Origin: Mycobacterium sp. SMC-8
GTDB taxonomy: Bacteria; Actinomycetota; Actinomycetes; Mycobacteriales; Mycobacteriaceae
Direction of reading: 5' to 3'
Assembly: GCF_025263565.1 (NCBI RefSeq)
Contig: NZ_CP079865.1
Location: 868,001 to 932,000, forward strand
Length of the DNA stretch: 64,000 nt
How positions within the stretch are numbered: position 1 is the first letter of the stretch; the number at the start of each line of letters is the position of its first letter. The notes below the pieces were generated by a model. It had not been told where the DNA came from, searched no databases, and saw only the letters and a list, made by a program, of their open reading frames with translations. A program made the translations under genes and the position numbers. This document shows, one piece after another, positions 1 through 8,481 of this stretch.

Positions 1-26
1 CGCCCCGTCAGAGCTGTTCCGGCCGG

Positions 27-617
27 TTACAGCCTCGGCCACTGCGACAACGCCCCATCCTGCTCCGGCGGTTCCCCCACGTTCTCTACCAGGCGCGATA
101 GCCGTCGTCGTCCACTGATCCGCAACGCAGGATGAGCCCCCCGGGTGCCGATCAGAGTCGGTGCGATCCCGACCCTCATCATCGCCGACGCGAGCGCCGG
201 ATGCGTGTCGGGCGCGTGCGGGTCCAGCCCGAGCAGGTAGCGGTCGTCCTCGGGGCGCCCGGCGGCCAATGTCCAGGCCCGCAGCTGCCGAGGCCCGGGC
301 AGCCACTGCGGGGGGACCGTCTTGACCGCTCCCCTGGTCCACTCGGCGGCGATTACGACCAGTCTGGCGTCGACCGCGGTGCGCACCAGCGGGGTGTTCT
401 CGTCGGTCCGGGCGATCTCCGGGTCCAGGCCGGCCTCGGCGATCATCTCGGCCAGTCCCTCGGCCCGCCACAACGCGTCCACCACCACGGACAGCCGTGC
501 GGCCGCTCCGGTGGCGCCGCCGACGAGCACCGCCTGTCCGGGCGCGGCCAGGATCCCCGTCAGGTCGGCGATCGCCGGGGGCACCGACTCGGCCGAGAAG
601 AAGGACAGCTGGCTCAC
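27..617 (-). CDS. Conserved hypothetical protein, Rv3647c-like
   Basis: A 196-residue cytosolic protein with no membrane segment or catalytic motif that I recognise. It is rich in Ala, Leu and Arg. I chose the GTG at 617, which gives an N-terminus MSQLSFFSAESVPP; the open frame continues upstream to 647, but that extra part looks like leader sequence. It lies next to cspA, which is where Rv3647c sits in M. tuberculosis, just after topA (topA would lie outside the window to the left). The function is unknown. Confidence 0.75.
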   Translation of the reverse strand: MSQLSFFSAESVPPAIADLTGILAAPGQAVLVGGATGAAARLSVVVDALWRAEGLAEMIAEAGLDPEIARTDENTPLVRTAVDARLVVIAAEWTRGAVKTVPPQWLPGPRQLRAWTLAAGRPEDDRYLLGLDPHAPDTHPALASAMMRVGIAPTLIGTRGAHPALRISGRRRLSRLVENVGEPPEQDGALSQWPRL

Positions 618-689
618 AGAACAGACACTAGGGCAGCCGGGCCCCACAGCCCCGTTACCCGGCCATCCCGGGCGTGCGTGAAGAGAAGA

Positions 690-727
690 ACGCCCCCGTG
701 TCGTCCGGCAGGACGGCGCGGGGGCGT
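690..727 (-). terminator. Intrinsic terminator after cspA
   Basis: A long hairpin: ACGCCCCCG at 690-698 pairs exactly with CGGGGGCGT at 719-727. The inner bases also pair, with G-T wobbles, around a GGCA loop. On the minus strand it is followed by a T/C-rich tract. It lies 22 bases past the cspA stop and is placed to end that transcript. Confidence 0.7.
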
Positions 728-748
728 CTTGAGGTCTTGGGGGCCCGC

Positions 749-952
749 TCAGATGGCGCGAACGCCGGTGGCCTGGGGCCCCTTGGGGCTCTGGCCGACC
801 TCGAACTCGACCTTCTGGTTCTCCTCCAGGGTGCGGAAGCCGGAACCCTGAATTTCCGTGTAGTGGACAAAAACGTCAGCGGAGCCGTCCTCGGGGGCGA
901 TGAAGCCGAAGCCCTTCTCCGCGTTGAACCACTTCACAGTTCCCTGTGGCAT
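749..952 (-). CDS. cspA: Cold shock protein CspA
   Basis: A 67-residue single cold-shock domain with the RNA-binding motifs KGFGFI (RNP1, about residues 13-18) and VFVHY (RNP2, about 27-31). Proteins of this family bind single-stranded RNA or DNA and melt RNA structure. The length is normal for the family. The gene is monocistronic, with a strong hairpin terminator downstream. Its roughly 280-bp upstream region is shared with the divergent helicase gene and carries an 11-bp inverted repeat that could form a leader structure. It corresponds to Rv3648c. Confidence 0.95.
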   Translation of the reverse strand: MPQGTVKWFNAEKGFGFIAPEDGSADVFVHYTEIQGSGFRTLEENQKVEFEVGQSPKGPQATGVRAI

Positions 953-1070
953 CTTTCGTACTTTCCTTCTCTGTATTCACCGGGTGCGGCCCGCCGTCTT
1001 TCGGCAGGCCGGGCCCGTTCCGACCGCCATACCTTTGTGGAGTGCTCGGAACTCGACCCGACCTACAACC

Positions 1071-1107
1071 CTCGCAGGAACCGCGATCGCAACGTCGTTC
1101 CTGCGAG
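1071..1107. promoter_or_regulatory. Perfect 11-bp inverted repeat in the cspA/helicase divergent region
   Basis: CTCGCAGGAAC at 1071-1081 is the exact reverse complement of GTTCCTGCGAG at 1097-1107, with a 15-base spacer. It lies 119 bp upstream of the cspA start and 125 bp upstream of the helicase start. It could be a structured cspA leader or an operator. I cannot tell which from sequence alone. Confidence 0.45.
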
Positions 1108-1231
1108 TGCTGATACACGAACACAGAAGCTGCGACCGTCGTAAGTCAATCATGTTCAGGCCAGCTGCGACAGTTCTCGCGGCCATCACGTAGTGAACAA
1201 TTCACGTAGGACAACACCTGGAGGGACCGCC

Positions 1232-3580
1232 GTGACAGATCCGGGGCCGGATTTCGGCCGCGAACTGCTCGCGTGCGCCATCGACGGAACCGCCGCCGAC
1301 GAGCATCCGCTGCGTCATGTCGCGGATCTGGCGCCCAGACGGGCCCGGCGGCAGGCGTGGCCCGCATGGGCGGACCCAGATCTGGTGGGGGCGTTCCGTG
1401 ATCGCGGTGTCGAGGCGTTGTGGTCCCACCAGCTGGCGGCCGCCGAGCTGGCCCGCGACGGCCGGCACGTCGTGCTGAGCACCGGCACGGCCTCGGGCAA
1501 GTCACTGGCCTACCAACTGCCCATATTGACGGCGCTGAAGCAGAATCCGCGGGCGCGGGCGCTCTATCTGTCCCCGACCAAGGCACTCGGCCACGATCAA
1601 CTGCGTGCGGCCACCGCGCTCACCGCCGCGGTGCCCGGCCTGGCCGACGTCGCGCCGAGCCCGTACGACGGCGACAGCCCCTCCGAGGTACGCCGCTTCG
1701 CCCGCGAGCGGTCCCGGTGGATCTTCTCCAACCCGGACATGATCCACCTGTCGCTGCTGCGCAACCACGCCCGCTGGGCGGTGTTCCTGCGCCATCTGCA
1801 GTACGTGGTCGTCGATGAATGCCATTACTACCGCGGCATTTTCGGGTCCAACGTGGCGATGGTGCTGCGCCGCCTGCTGCGGCTGTGCGCGCGGTACTCG
1901 GCCGCCGGCTCCGAATTCGCCGGGCCCACGGTCATCTTCGCCAGCGCCACCACCGCCCAGCCCGCCGCGACGGCGTCGGAGCTGATCGGCCAGACCGTGG
2001 TCGAGGTGACCGAGGACGGGTCGCCGCAGGGGGCCCGCACCGTCGCACTCTGGGAGCCGGCGCTGATGACCGATCTGCTCGGCGAGAACGGTGCCCCGGT
2101 GCGTCGTTCGGCGGGCGCCGAGGCGGCCCGGGTGATGGCCGACCTGATCGTCGAGGGTGCCCGGACGCTGACTTTCGTGCGTTCCCGGCGCGGCGCCGAA
2201 CTCACCGCGCTCGGCGCACGGGACCGATTGGCCGACACCGCACCTGAGCTGGCGCCGCTGGTGGCGTCCTACCGCGCCGGCTATCTGGCGGAGGACCGCC
2301 GCGCGCTGGAGCGCGCGCTGACCGAGGGCGAACTGCGCGGCGTGGCGACGACGAACGCGTTGGAGCTCGGCGTGGACATCGCCGGGCTCGATGCCGTTGT
2401 GCTGGCCGGTTTTCCGGGGACGGTGGCGTCGTTCTGGCAGCAGGCCGGCCGCGCGGGCCGTCGCGGGCAGGGCGCGCTGATCGTGCTGATCGCCCGCGAC
2501 GACCCGCTCGACACCTACCTGGTGCACCATCCGGCGGCCCTGCTGGACAAACCGATCGAGCGGGTGGTCATCGACCCCGGCAACCCTTACGTGCTGGGTC
2601 CGCAGTTGCTCTGCGCAGCAACTGAATTACCGCTCACCGAGACCGAGGTCCGGATGTGGGGCGCCGAGGCGGTGGCCGAATCCCTGGTCGACGACGGCCT
2701 GCTGCGCCGCCGCCCCAGCGGCTACTTCCCCGCGCCGGGCCTGGACCCCCACCCCGCGGTGGATATCCGGGGCGCCACGGGCGGACAGATCGCGATCCTG
2801 GAGGCGGACACCGGCAGGATGCTGGGCAGCACGGGCGCAGGCCAGGCGTCGTCCTCGGTGCACCCGGGTGCGGTGTATCTGCACCAGGGCGAGAGTTACG
2901 TCGTCGATTCTCTGGATTTCGAGGACGGCGTCGCGTTCGTGCACGCCGAGGATCCCGGCTACACCACCTTCGCCCGGGAGCTGACCGACATCAGCGTTAC
3001 CGGTCCCGGTGAGCGCACCGACTTCGGGCCGGTCACAGTGGGTCTGGTGCCGGTGTCGGTGAGCAACACCGTCACGGGGTATCTGCGGCGGCGGATGAAC
3101 GGTGAAGTGATCGACTTCGTCGAACTCGACATGCCCACCCGCAGCCTGGAGACGATGGCGGTGATGTGCACCATCACACCGGAGGCGCTGCAGGACAACG
3201 GGATCGACCCGCTGCGGACACCTGGTGCGCTGCACGCGGCCGAACACGCGGCGATCGGCCTGCTGCCGCTGGTGGCCAGTTGCGACCGCGGCGACATCGG
3301 CGGGGTCTCGACCGCGATCGGCCCCGTCGACGGGCTGCCGTCGATCTTCGTCTACGACGGCCACCCCGGCGGGGCCGGGTTCGCTGCACGCGGGTTCGCC
3401 ACGATGGACCGCTGGTGGGAGGCCACCGCGTCGGCGATCGAGGCGTGCGAGTGCCCGTCGGGATGCCCGTCGTGCGTGCAGTCCCCCAAGTGCGGCAACG
3501 GAAACGATCCTCTGGACAAGGACGGCGCCGTGCGGGTTCTGCGACTGGTCGTGCGACTGCTCACGGCACGGCTGGACTGA
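1232..3580 (+). CDS. DEAD/DEAH-box helicase with C-terminal Zn-binding domain (MrfA/YprA type)
   Basis: A 782-residue superfamily 2 helicase. The Walker A motif STGTASGKS is near residues 83-91, a DECH box variant follows near residue 196, and motif VI (QAGRAGRRG) is near residue 400. The C-terminus has the cysteine cluster CECPSGCPSCVQSPKC, typical of the DUF1998 domain of B. subtilis MrfA. That family is linked to repair of mitomycin-type DNA lesions. I chose the GTG at 1232 because GGAGGG lies 6 bases upstream; an in-frame GTG at 1193 has no ribosome-binding site. It matches Rv3649 in position and length. Confidence 0.9.
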   Translation: MTDPGPDFGRELLACAIDGTAADEHPLRHVADLAPRRARRQAWPAWADPDLVGAFRDRGVEALWSHQLAAAELARDGRHVVLSTGTASGKSLAYQLPILTALKQNPRARALYLSPTKALGHDQLRAATALTAAVPGLADVAPSPYDGDSPSEVRRFARERSRWIFSNPDMIHLSLLRNHARWAVFLRHLQYVVVDECHYYRGIFGSNVAMVLRRLLRLCARYSAAGSEFAGPTVIFASATTAQPAATASELIGQTVVEVTEDGSPQGARTVALWEPALMTDLLGENGAPVRRSAGAEAARVMADLIVEGARTLTFVRSRRGAELTALGARDRLADTAPELAPLVASYRAGYLAEDRRALERALTEGELRGVATTNALELGVDIAGLDAVVLAGFPGTVASFWQQAGRAGRRGQGALIVLIARDDPLDTYLVHHPAALLDKPIERVVIDPGNPYVLGPQLLCAATELPLTETEVRMWGAEAVAESLVDDGLLRRRPSGYFPAPGLDPHPAVDIRGATGGQIAILEADTGRMLGSTGAGQASSSVHPGAVYLHQGESYVVDSLDFEDGVAFVHAEDPGYTTFARELTDISVTGPGERTDFGPVTVGLVPVSVSNTVTGYLRRRMNGEVIDFVELDMPTRSLETMAVMCTITPEALQDNGIDPLRTPGALHAAEHAAIGLLPLVASCDRGDIGGVSTAIGPVDGLPSIFVYDGHPGGAGFAARGFATMDRWWEATASAIEACECPSGCPSCVQSPKCGNGNDPLDKDGAVRVLRLVVRLLTARLD

Positions 3581-3664
3581 ACCTGACACCAACTGGCTCG
3601 GAGATCCCCGCGCCGCGAACCTTCCCCGCCGTCGGGCGCCTGCGGCCTCGGTAGGATCACCGGC

Positions 3665-4750
3665 ATGACCCACGACTGGCTGCTCGTGGAAACACTCGGC
3701 ACCGAGCCCGCCGTCGTCGCGCATGGCGCGTACACCAAGGACCTCGTCCCGATCGGCAACTACCTGCGCCGCAACCCGTACCTGATGGCCATCCAGACCG
3801 CCATCGGTGAGACAGTCCGCGCGGGGGCGGGCCTGAGCAGCATCACCCCCAAGAACGACCGGGTCATCCGCACCGAGGTGGTCCAGATGTCCGACGGCCG
3901 GATCCACGGTGTTCAGGTGTGGGCCGGCGCACCCGACGACACCCCACCGGAACGTCCACTGGTGGGGCCGCTGCTGTGGGATCTCACCAGTGGGACCGCC
4001 ACCGACACCCGCGAGTCGCTCGAGGTGGGCGGCTGGGATCCGAACAAACAGGCCACACACGGTCGTGCCTTCGCCGACGACCTGCCCCGCCGCGACCTCA
4101 ATCCGAACGAGGCCGAGGTGCTCACCATGGTGATCAGACCTGAGCCGGGGGTGACGTTGTGCAACACCTGGGAGGTCACCGACTACCGGGGTCAGCCCAT
4201 CACGGTCGGGTTCGTGGCCCGCTCACTTCCTGAGGTGGCCGACGACGGCAGAGAGCGGTTGATCTGCCGCGCCATGAATTGGCGCAGCGTACGCGAAGGC
4301 CCGAGCATCCAACACGACCTGTTGGCCCAGCGCATCGTCGACGGGATGCGACAGCCCGGCGTGTACAGGGCGCTGGTGGATCCGCGGCACTGGACCTTGC
4401 TGAAGTGGCTCGACGATCCGGTCCCGTTCCTCAACTGGCGCGCGCACATGTCCAGTGAGGCGACCGTCCATCCGCACGACCGGGCTACCACGATGGTCGC
4501 GATGGCCGCCGACTTCGCGACCGGCGTCGCCAGCGGCGTGCTGCGCATGGTGGGCCCCGACGGGGGCTGGACGCCGGTGCACGTCACGGTGAACCGGGTC
4601 AAGCTGGGCAAGAACGCCTATGCCGGCTTGGCGTCACTGCGGCTGCCGACGGCGGCCGAACTCGCCGCCGCGGGACTTGAGGGTGCGGTCGAGAGCACCG
4701 GACGCCGAACCAAGGCGCTCTCGCGCAAGGACAAAGCCGGCCGCATGTAG
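3665..4750 (+). CDS. Rv3651-like sensor-domain protein
   Basis: A soluble 361-residue protein with no transmembrane segment. As I recall, the M. tuberculosis counterpart Rv3651 was solved structurally as a protein of three small GAF/PAS-like sensor domains. That fold assignment is from memory; no diagnostic motif is visible here. It starts 84 bp after the helicase stop and may share its transcript. The C-terminus is basic (RRTKALSRKDKAGR). The ligand and role are unknown. Confidence 0.7.
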   Translation: MTHDWLLVETLGTEPAVVAHGAYTKDLVPIGNYLRRNPYLMAIQTAIGETVRAGAGLSSITPKNDRVIRTEVVQMSDGRIHGVQVWAGAPDDTPPERPLVGPLLWDLTSGTATDTRESLEVGGWDPNKQATHGRAFADDLPRRDLNPNEAEVLTMVIRPEPGVTLCNTWEVTDYRGQPITVGFVARSLPEVADDGRERLICRAMNWRSVREGPSIQHDLLAQRIVDGMRQPGVYRALVDPRHWTLLKWLDDPVPFLNWRAHMSSEATVHPHDRATTMVAMAADFATGVASGVLRMVGPDGGWTPVHVTVNRVKLGKNAYAGLASLRLPTAAELAAAGLEGAVESTGRRTKALSRKDKAGRM

Positions 4751-4768
4751 TCGAGCGGCCGGTCGGCG

Positions 4769-5998
4769 TCAGTCGTCGCGACCCTTGTTGGCGCCGTTAC
4801 CTTTTCCGTTTCCCTTCCCGTGGCCGTTGTTGCCTTTCTTGTCTGGGCCCTTGACGTCGGGCGCGGGCGGCGGCGGCTGCTGCGTCACCAGTGAGGCCGT
4901 GGGCGCGGGCGGCGGGGACGGGGGCTGTGTCGGGGGCGGAGCCGGCGTACTGGTGCTGACGGGTTGGACCGGCGTCGACGACGAGAACGGGTTCATCGCC
5001 ACGGCGAGCGCCGCGACCAGGAAGGCCGCCGCAGCCGCGGCGATCAGAGCGTATCTGCGTCTCAGGGACGCAGGCCGTTGCGGCGGCGCGGCCCGGTGGT
5101 AAGCCGACGGCGGCAACGGTTCGGCGAGCACCTTGGTCGCCGGACGTGGCGGCACCCCGATCGGTGCCGCGCCGGCGCTCATCGCCGCGGCATCACCGGC
5201 GAGTGCGGCGCGCATCTGGGCGGCGCTTCCGAAACGCAACCGGGGGTCACGGCTCATCGCGCGGTCGATGACCGCGGCGAGGACCGGATCGGCGCCGGTG
5301 CGCAGCCCGGCCAGCGGCGGTGGCGGCGCGTCCATGATCGCCCGGGCCAGCGCCACGGGATTGTCGTGCGGGAAGGCGCGGCGGCCCAGTACCGCCTCGT
5401 AGCCCATGACGCCGACCGCGTAGAGGTCGTCGGCGACCGAAGCCGGCGCGCCGGCGACGCGTTCAGGACTCATGTAGCACAGCGTGCCGATGATCTGCCC
5501 GGTCATGGTGTGCGCGGTTCCGCCGCTCTTGGCGATGCCGAAGTCGGCGACCTGCATGCGGTCGCCGGTGGCCGACAGCAGGATGTTGCCCGGCTTGATG
5601 TCGCGGTGCAGCACCCCGCCGGTGTGCGCGGCGTCGAGCGCGGCGAGCACGTCGTCGAGCATGGCCCGCACCTGCGCTGCCGGCAGCGGGACCTCGGCGA
5701 TGAGATCGGCCAGTGTGCGGCCCGGCAGCCGTTCCATCACGATGAACGGACGACCGTCGTGCTCGCCGAAGTCGTGGACCGCCACGATGTTGGGATGCGA
5801 CAGCGCCGCCGCGGAGCGGGCCTCGTCCTGAAATCTGAGCCGGGCTCCCGGGTCGGCGTTGAGGTTCGGCAGCAGCAGTTTGACCGCCACCGGACGGTTC
5901 AGCCGCGTGTCCCAGCCGTCGCGAACCTCGGCCATGCCGCCGCACCCGAGCAGGCCCCGTAATTCATAACGGCCGGCAAGCGTCTCGCTGCCAGTCAT
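4769..5998 (-). CDS. Membrane-anchored Ser/Thr protein kinase, PASTA-less
   Basis: A 409-residue Pkn-type kinase. The N-terminal catalytic domain has a glycine loop (LLGCGGMAEV, third glycine replaced by Ala), VAVK with the invariant Lys at residue 40, HRDIKPGNIL near 135, DFGIAK, and GTLCYMSPE. A single transmembrane segment (about residues 318-338) is followed by an external tail of about 85 residues, first Pro/Thr/Ser-rich and then Gly/Lys/Asn-rich. There is no recognisable extracellular sensor fold. The ATG at 5998 was chosen because it begins the canonical kinase N-terminus. In M. tuberculosis this position is occupied by PE_PGRS genes, so this kinase is a local difference. It lies next to the Tad locus on the same strand. 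Confidence 0.9.
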   Translation of the reverse strand: MTGSETLAGRYELRGLLGCGGMAEVRDGWDTRLNRPVAVKLLLPNLNADPGARLRFQDEARSAAALSHPNIVAVHDFGEHDGRPFIVMERLPGRTLADLIAEVPLPAAQVRAMLDDVLAALDAAHTGGVLHRDIKPGNILLSATGDRMQVADFGIAKSGGTAHTMTGQIIGTLCYMSPERVAGAPASVADDLYAVGVMGYEAVLGRRAFPHDNPVALARAIMDAPPPPLAGLRTGADPVLAAVIDRAMSRDPRLRFGSAAQMRAALAGDAAAMSAGAAPIGVPPRPATKVLAEPLPPSAYHRAAPPQRPASLRRRYALIAAAAAAFLVAALAVAMNPFSSSTPVQPVSTSTPAPPPTQPPSPPPAPTASLVTQQPPPPAPDVKGPDKKGNNGHGKGNGKGNGANKGRDD

Positions 5999-6053
5999 GC
6001 CGGCAGCGTATCCGTACCCGCGGGGAGGTAAACCCACCGCGTCAGCTCCCCGA

Positions 6054-6398
6054 TCAGCCGGCGACGGGACCGGCACGGGCCATCGCCGACGCCGGACCCA
6101 GGACGAATCCGCCGGTGCGCACCGGGACGCCGGTACGAACCACGACGTCAAGGTCGTCGAACGCGCAGCCGGTCAGCGTCGCGCCCAAGGACCGGGCCAC
6201 GTGCTCGGCGACCCCGCATGCCGCGGCCTGCCCCGCCGCGGTCCGAGATGCGGCGCTGAGCGCGGCAAGGTCGGCGGCGGCTTGCGCTCGATGGCGGGCC
6301 GTCACCGCCGACCCGATCGCCAGCCCGCCCCAGGTGAGGGTCAGCAGGACCAGCACCATCAGCGCCGCGGTGACGGTGGCGGCGCCGTCCTCATCGCT
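6054..6398 (-). CDS. TadE-like pseudopilin, Rv3654c-like; start codon unresolved
   Basis: About 114 residues. An acidic DEDGAATVTAAL stretch is followed by one hydrophobic helix and the ARHRAQAAADLAALSAA motif of the mycobacterial TadE-like family. It is likely exported or assembled with the Flp pilus. Nothing in frame between the end of the preceding gene and the membrane helix is ATG, GTG or TTG. The first in-frame ATG is at 6359, inside the helix. The ATG that overlaps the upstream stop (6392-6394) is out of frame and would give only 11 residues. I set the 5' limit at the first conserved residues (6398); the true start is uncertain. Confidence 0.7.
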   Translation of the reverse strand, partial: SDEDGAATVTAALMVLVLLTLTWGGLAIGSAVTARHRAQAAADLAALSAASRTAAGQAAACGVAEHVARSLGATLTGCAFDDLDVVVRTGVPVRTGGFVLGPASAMARAGPVAG

Positions 6399-6723
6399 GG
6401 CCGGGCTCGGCCACCGACATCCCTTCGGCCGCGATGACGATGCCGGGCAGTACCGCCGATCCCGCGGTGACCCGGGCGACGACGAAATCACCGTCGCGGC
6501 GCACCGCGACGACCGCCTCGGGCGGCGCGATCTGCCGCGCCGCGCGGGTGGCCGACGCGTGATCCCCGCGCGCCGCCAGCCGGGCCGCCTCACGGGCGGC
6601 ATCGATGCAGCGCACCTGTAGCGACACCGCGGTGAGCCCCGCGACGCAGACGACGAGCACGGCCACCAGCGCGGCGATCGCGAAAGCGGCTTCGGCGGTG
6701 GCGATTCCGGATTCACCGCTCAG
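6391..6723 (-). CDS. TadE-family pseudopilin, Rv3655c-like, probable CTG start
   Basis: A 110-residue protein with a short N-terminus (SGESGIATAEAAFAIAALV), one hydrophobic helix and a soluble tail containing QVRCIDAAREAARLAARGD, typical of mycobacterial TadE proteins. No ATG, GTG or TTG begins the conserved frame. A CTG at 6721-6723 overlaps the flp stop as CTGA, the same 4-base coupling used elsewhere in this operon, so I take CTG as the start. It is probably a minor pilin or assembly protein of the Flp pilus. Confidence 0.75.
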   Translation of the reverse strand: MSGESGIATAEAAFAIAALVAVLVVCVAGLTAVSLQVRCIDAAREAARLAARGDHASATRAARQIAPPEAVVAVRRDGDFVVARVTAGSAVLPGIVIAAEGMSVAEPGQR

Positions 6724-6923
6724 ATGTTGGTGTTCAGCGCCCGGCTGATGATGTTGGTCAGCGCGGACACGATCGAATCCCCGGTGACCACGGTGTACAG
6801 GATCGCGCCGAACGCCGCCGCGGCGATGGTGCCGATGGCGTACTCGACGGTGGACATGCTGTCGTCGGCGACAGCCAGCACGAGCATCCTGGTGCGAATG
6901 TCGCGGATACGGTCTTTCCACAT
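6720..6923 (-). CDS. flp: Flp-type (type IVb) prepilin
   Basis: A 67-residue major pilin. The charged leader MWKDRIRDIRTRMLVLAVADDS is followed by MSTVEYAIGTIAAAAFGAILYTV, with the type IVb Glu(+5)-Tyr motif at the head of the hydrophobic helix. The residue just before the expected cleavage site is Ser, where Flp pilins usually have Gly. It matches Rv3656c. No prepilin peptidase is in the window. Its export depends on TadA, which is broken here. Confidence 0.88.
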   Translation of the reverse strand: MWKDRIRDIRTRMLVLAVADDSMSTVEYAIGTIAAAAFGAILYTVVTGDSIVSALTNIISRALNTNI

Positions 6924-6947
6924 GCTTTTCCCCTTTTTCTCTGGTGT

Positions 6948-7520
6948 TCACAGCACTCCCGACTGCAGGACGTCTCCGGCCAAGCCGGCGACGACCGGCA
7001 CGATGCCCAGGCACAGGAACGCCGGCAGATAACACAGCCCGAGCGGCCCCGCCATCAGCACCGAGGCGCGTTCGGCCTTCGCACCGGCTGCGTCCGCGGC
7101 TTCGGCCCGGAGCTGGACGGCCAGATCCTCGACGCCGCGGGCCAGCGCCGCGCCCGACGTGGCGGAGCGGCGGGCCATCCGCAGCACCGCATTCAGGGCG
7201 TGGCCGGGGGCCGCGTCGGGACTCGACCACGCGTGCGCAGGGTCGGCGCCCAGCGCCGTCAGATCGGCCGCCCGCCGCAACAGCGCAGCCAATCCCCGCG
7301 GTGCGGACTCGGCCACCGCGGACGCCGCGGCCGACACCGCCATGCCGGAACGCAGGCACGCCGCAAGCACGTCCAGCGTGGCTGCGACGGCGAGGACGTC
7401 ATCGGGCCCCGGCCGTCCGCGCACGGGCCGCGCCGGTTGCCGGCCCCGGCGGACCCTGGCCTCCGAGGCGGCGGGCAGCGTCAGTACAGCGAGCGCCAGA
7501 AACAGTGCGGCCCAGGTCAT
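6948..7520 (-). CDS. tadC: Tad secretion inner-membrane protein TadC
   Basis: A 190-residue type II secretion F-domain protein. It has an N-terminal hydrophobic segment, a helical soluble region (LRSGMAVSAAASAVAESAPRG), and C-terminal membrane helices (about residues 155-188). The ATG at 7520 overlaps the tadB stop as ATGA, indicating coupled translation. It corresponds to Rv3657c and would form the pilus platform with TadB. Confidence 0.85.
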   Translation of the reverse strand: MTWAALFLALAVLTLPAASEARVRRGRQPARPVRGRPGPDDVLAVAATLDVLAACLRSGMAVSAAASAVAESAPRGLAALLRRAADLTALGADPAHAWSSPDAAPGHALNAVLRMARRSATSGAALARGVEDLAVQLRAEAADAAGAKAERASVLMAGPLGLCYLPAFLCLGIVPVVAGLAGDVLQSGVL

Positions 7521-8299
7521 GTCATGACGCCGGCCATGATGCGGTCGGACCACAGCAGTCCGGCGCAGACGAACGTCGTCCCGATCACCAGCAGCCATCC
7601 GCCCGCGCCGGACAACAGGAAGCTCAACGGATCTGCGCCGACCGCATGCCCGAGCAACACGCCGAGCACCGGCAGCCCGGCCAGGATCGCCGCGGTGGCG
7701 CGCGCACCGGCCAGACCGGCTTCGACACGGCCGCGGAAGCGCTCACGCTCGACGACATCGCATTGCGCGGCCTGAATCAGGCTGGCCACCGCCAATCCCT
7801 GCGCCTGCGCAAGACGCCAACACACCCCGAGCCGTTCCCAGTACCCCGGCAGCAGGGACCGGCGGCCCTCGGCGCGCAGACCTTCGGCGACGTCCGCCCC
7901 GAGCAGGGCTCGGGCCGCGACCGCGCCGAGCGACGTCGCCGTCCGGCCGGTGGACTCCTGCGCCGCGGCGCGCACCGCCGCGACCGGGTGGGCACCGACC
8001 CGCAGCTCGCCGAGGAGCACGTCGAGGGCGGCCTGCAGCGCCGCCGCTTCCGCCGCGCGATCCCGCCGCCGTGCGACGGCCCGGTTGCGCGCCAGCAGTG
8101 TCGCGGCCAGCAGGCCGAGGGACACCGCGGCGGCGGGCGTCGACGACACCGCCACGGCGACGCACACCCCCAACGCGCATACCGGCGCCGGGATACGCAG
8201 CCGGCGGGTCTGCGGCGCCGGGAACAGCACAGCGCGCCGGCGCGAGCGGACCGGCACCAACAGCACCGCCGCGGCCAGGGTCAGCGCGGCGACGGTCAT
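7517..8299 (-). CDS. tadB: Tad secretion inner-membrane protein TadB
   Basis: A 260-residue F-domain protein with several hydrophobic helices near the N-terminus (about residues 3-20 and 38-70) and near the C-terminus (about 200-255). The central cytoplasmic part resembles other TadB proteins (GELRVGAHPVAAVRAAA). Its ATG overlaps the tadA stop as ATGA, so in the intact locus it was translated straight after tadA. The transposon in tadA now separates it from the upstream promoter region, so expression may depend on readthrough or new promoters. Confidence 0.85.
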   Translation of the reverse strand: MTVAALTLAAAVLLVPVRSRRRAVLFPAPQTRRLRIPAPVCALGVCVAVAVSSTPAAAVSLGLLAATLLARNRAVARRRDRAAEAAALQAALDVLLGELRVGAHPVAAVRAAAQESTGRTATSLGAVAARALLGADVAEGLRAEGRRSLLPGYWERLGVCWRLAQAQGLAVASLIQAAQCDVVERERFRGRVEAGLAGARATAAILAGLPVLGVLLGHAVGADPLSFLLSGAGGWLLVIGTTFVCAGLLWSDRIMAGVMT

Positions 8300-8475
8300 G
8301 TCCTGCTCCCCCCCTGCACGAGGTCATGCAGCGTGTCGGCGGCCGGACCGAAACCCGTGTCGGCGTGCCAGCCGGTGAGGACCTCGACGATCCCGTCGTC
8401 TCGGCGCCGCAGCACCCCCACCTCGGCCAGGCGCCGGCGCCCGGTGCGATCACGCGCCACGTGCAGCACCACCCG
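8296..8475 (-). pseudogene. tadA: tadA 3' fragment, cut off by transposon insertion
   Basis: Sixty codons encoding the C-terminal tail of TadA (VVLHVARDRTGRRRLAEVG ... LHDLVQGGSRT, stop). It has no start of its own. Joining it to the 5' fragment at 16597 gives an uninterrupted reading frame (… AAAI then RVVLHVARD …), so the ancestral gene was split cleanly with no target duplication. The ATGA overlap with tadB is preserved. Confidence 0.9.
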
Positions 8476-8481
8476 TCCTCG

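Noticed and set aside
2627..4060. 477-residue minus-strand frame opposite the helicase and Rv3651-like gene
   Set aside because: It spans two genes in antisense and is Arg/His/Gly-rich low-complexity sequence typical of high-GC shadows.
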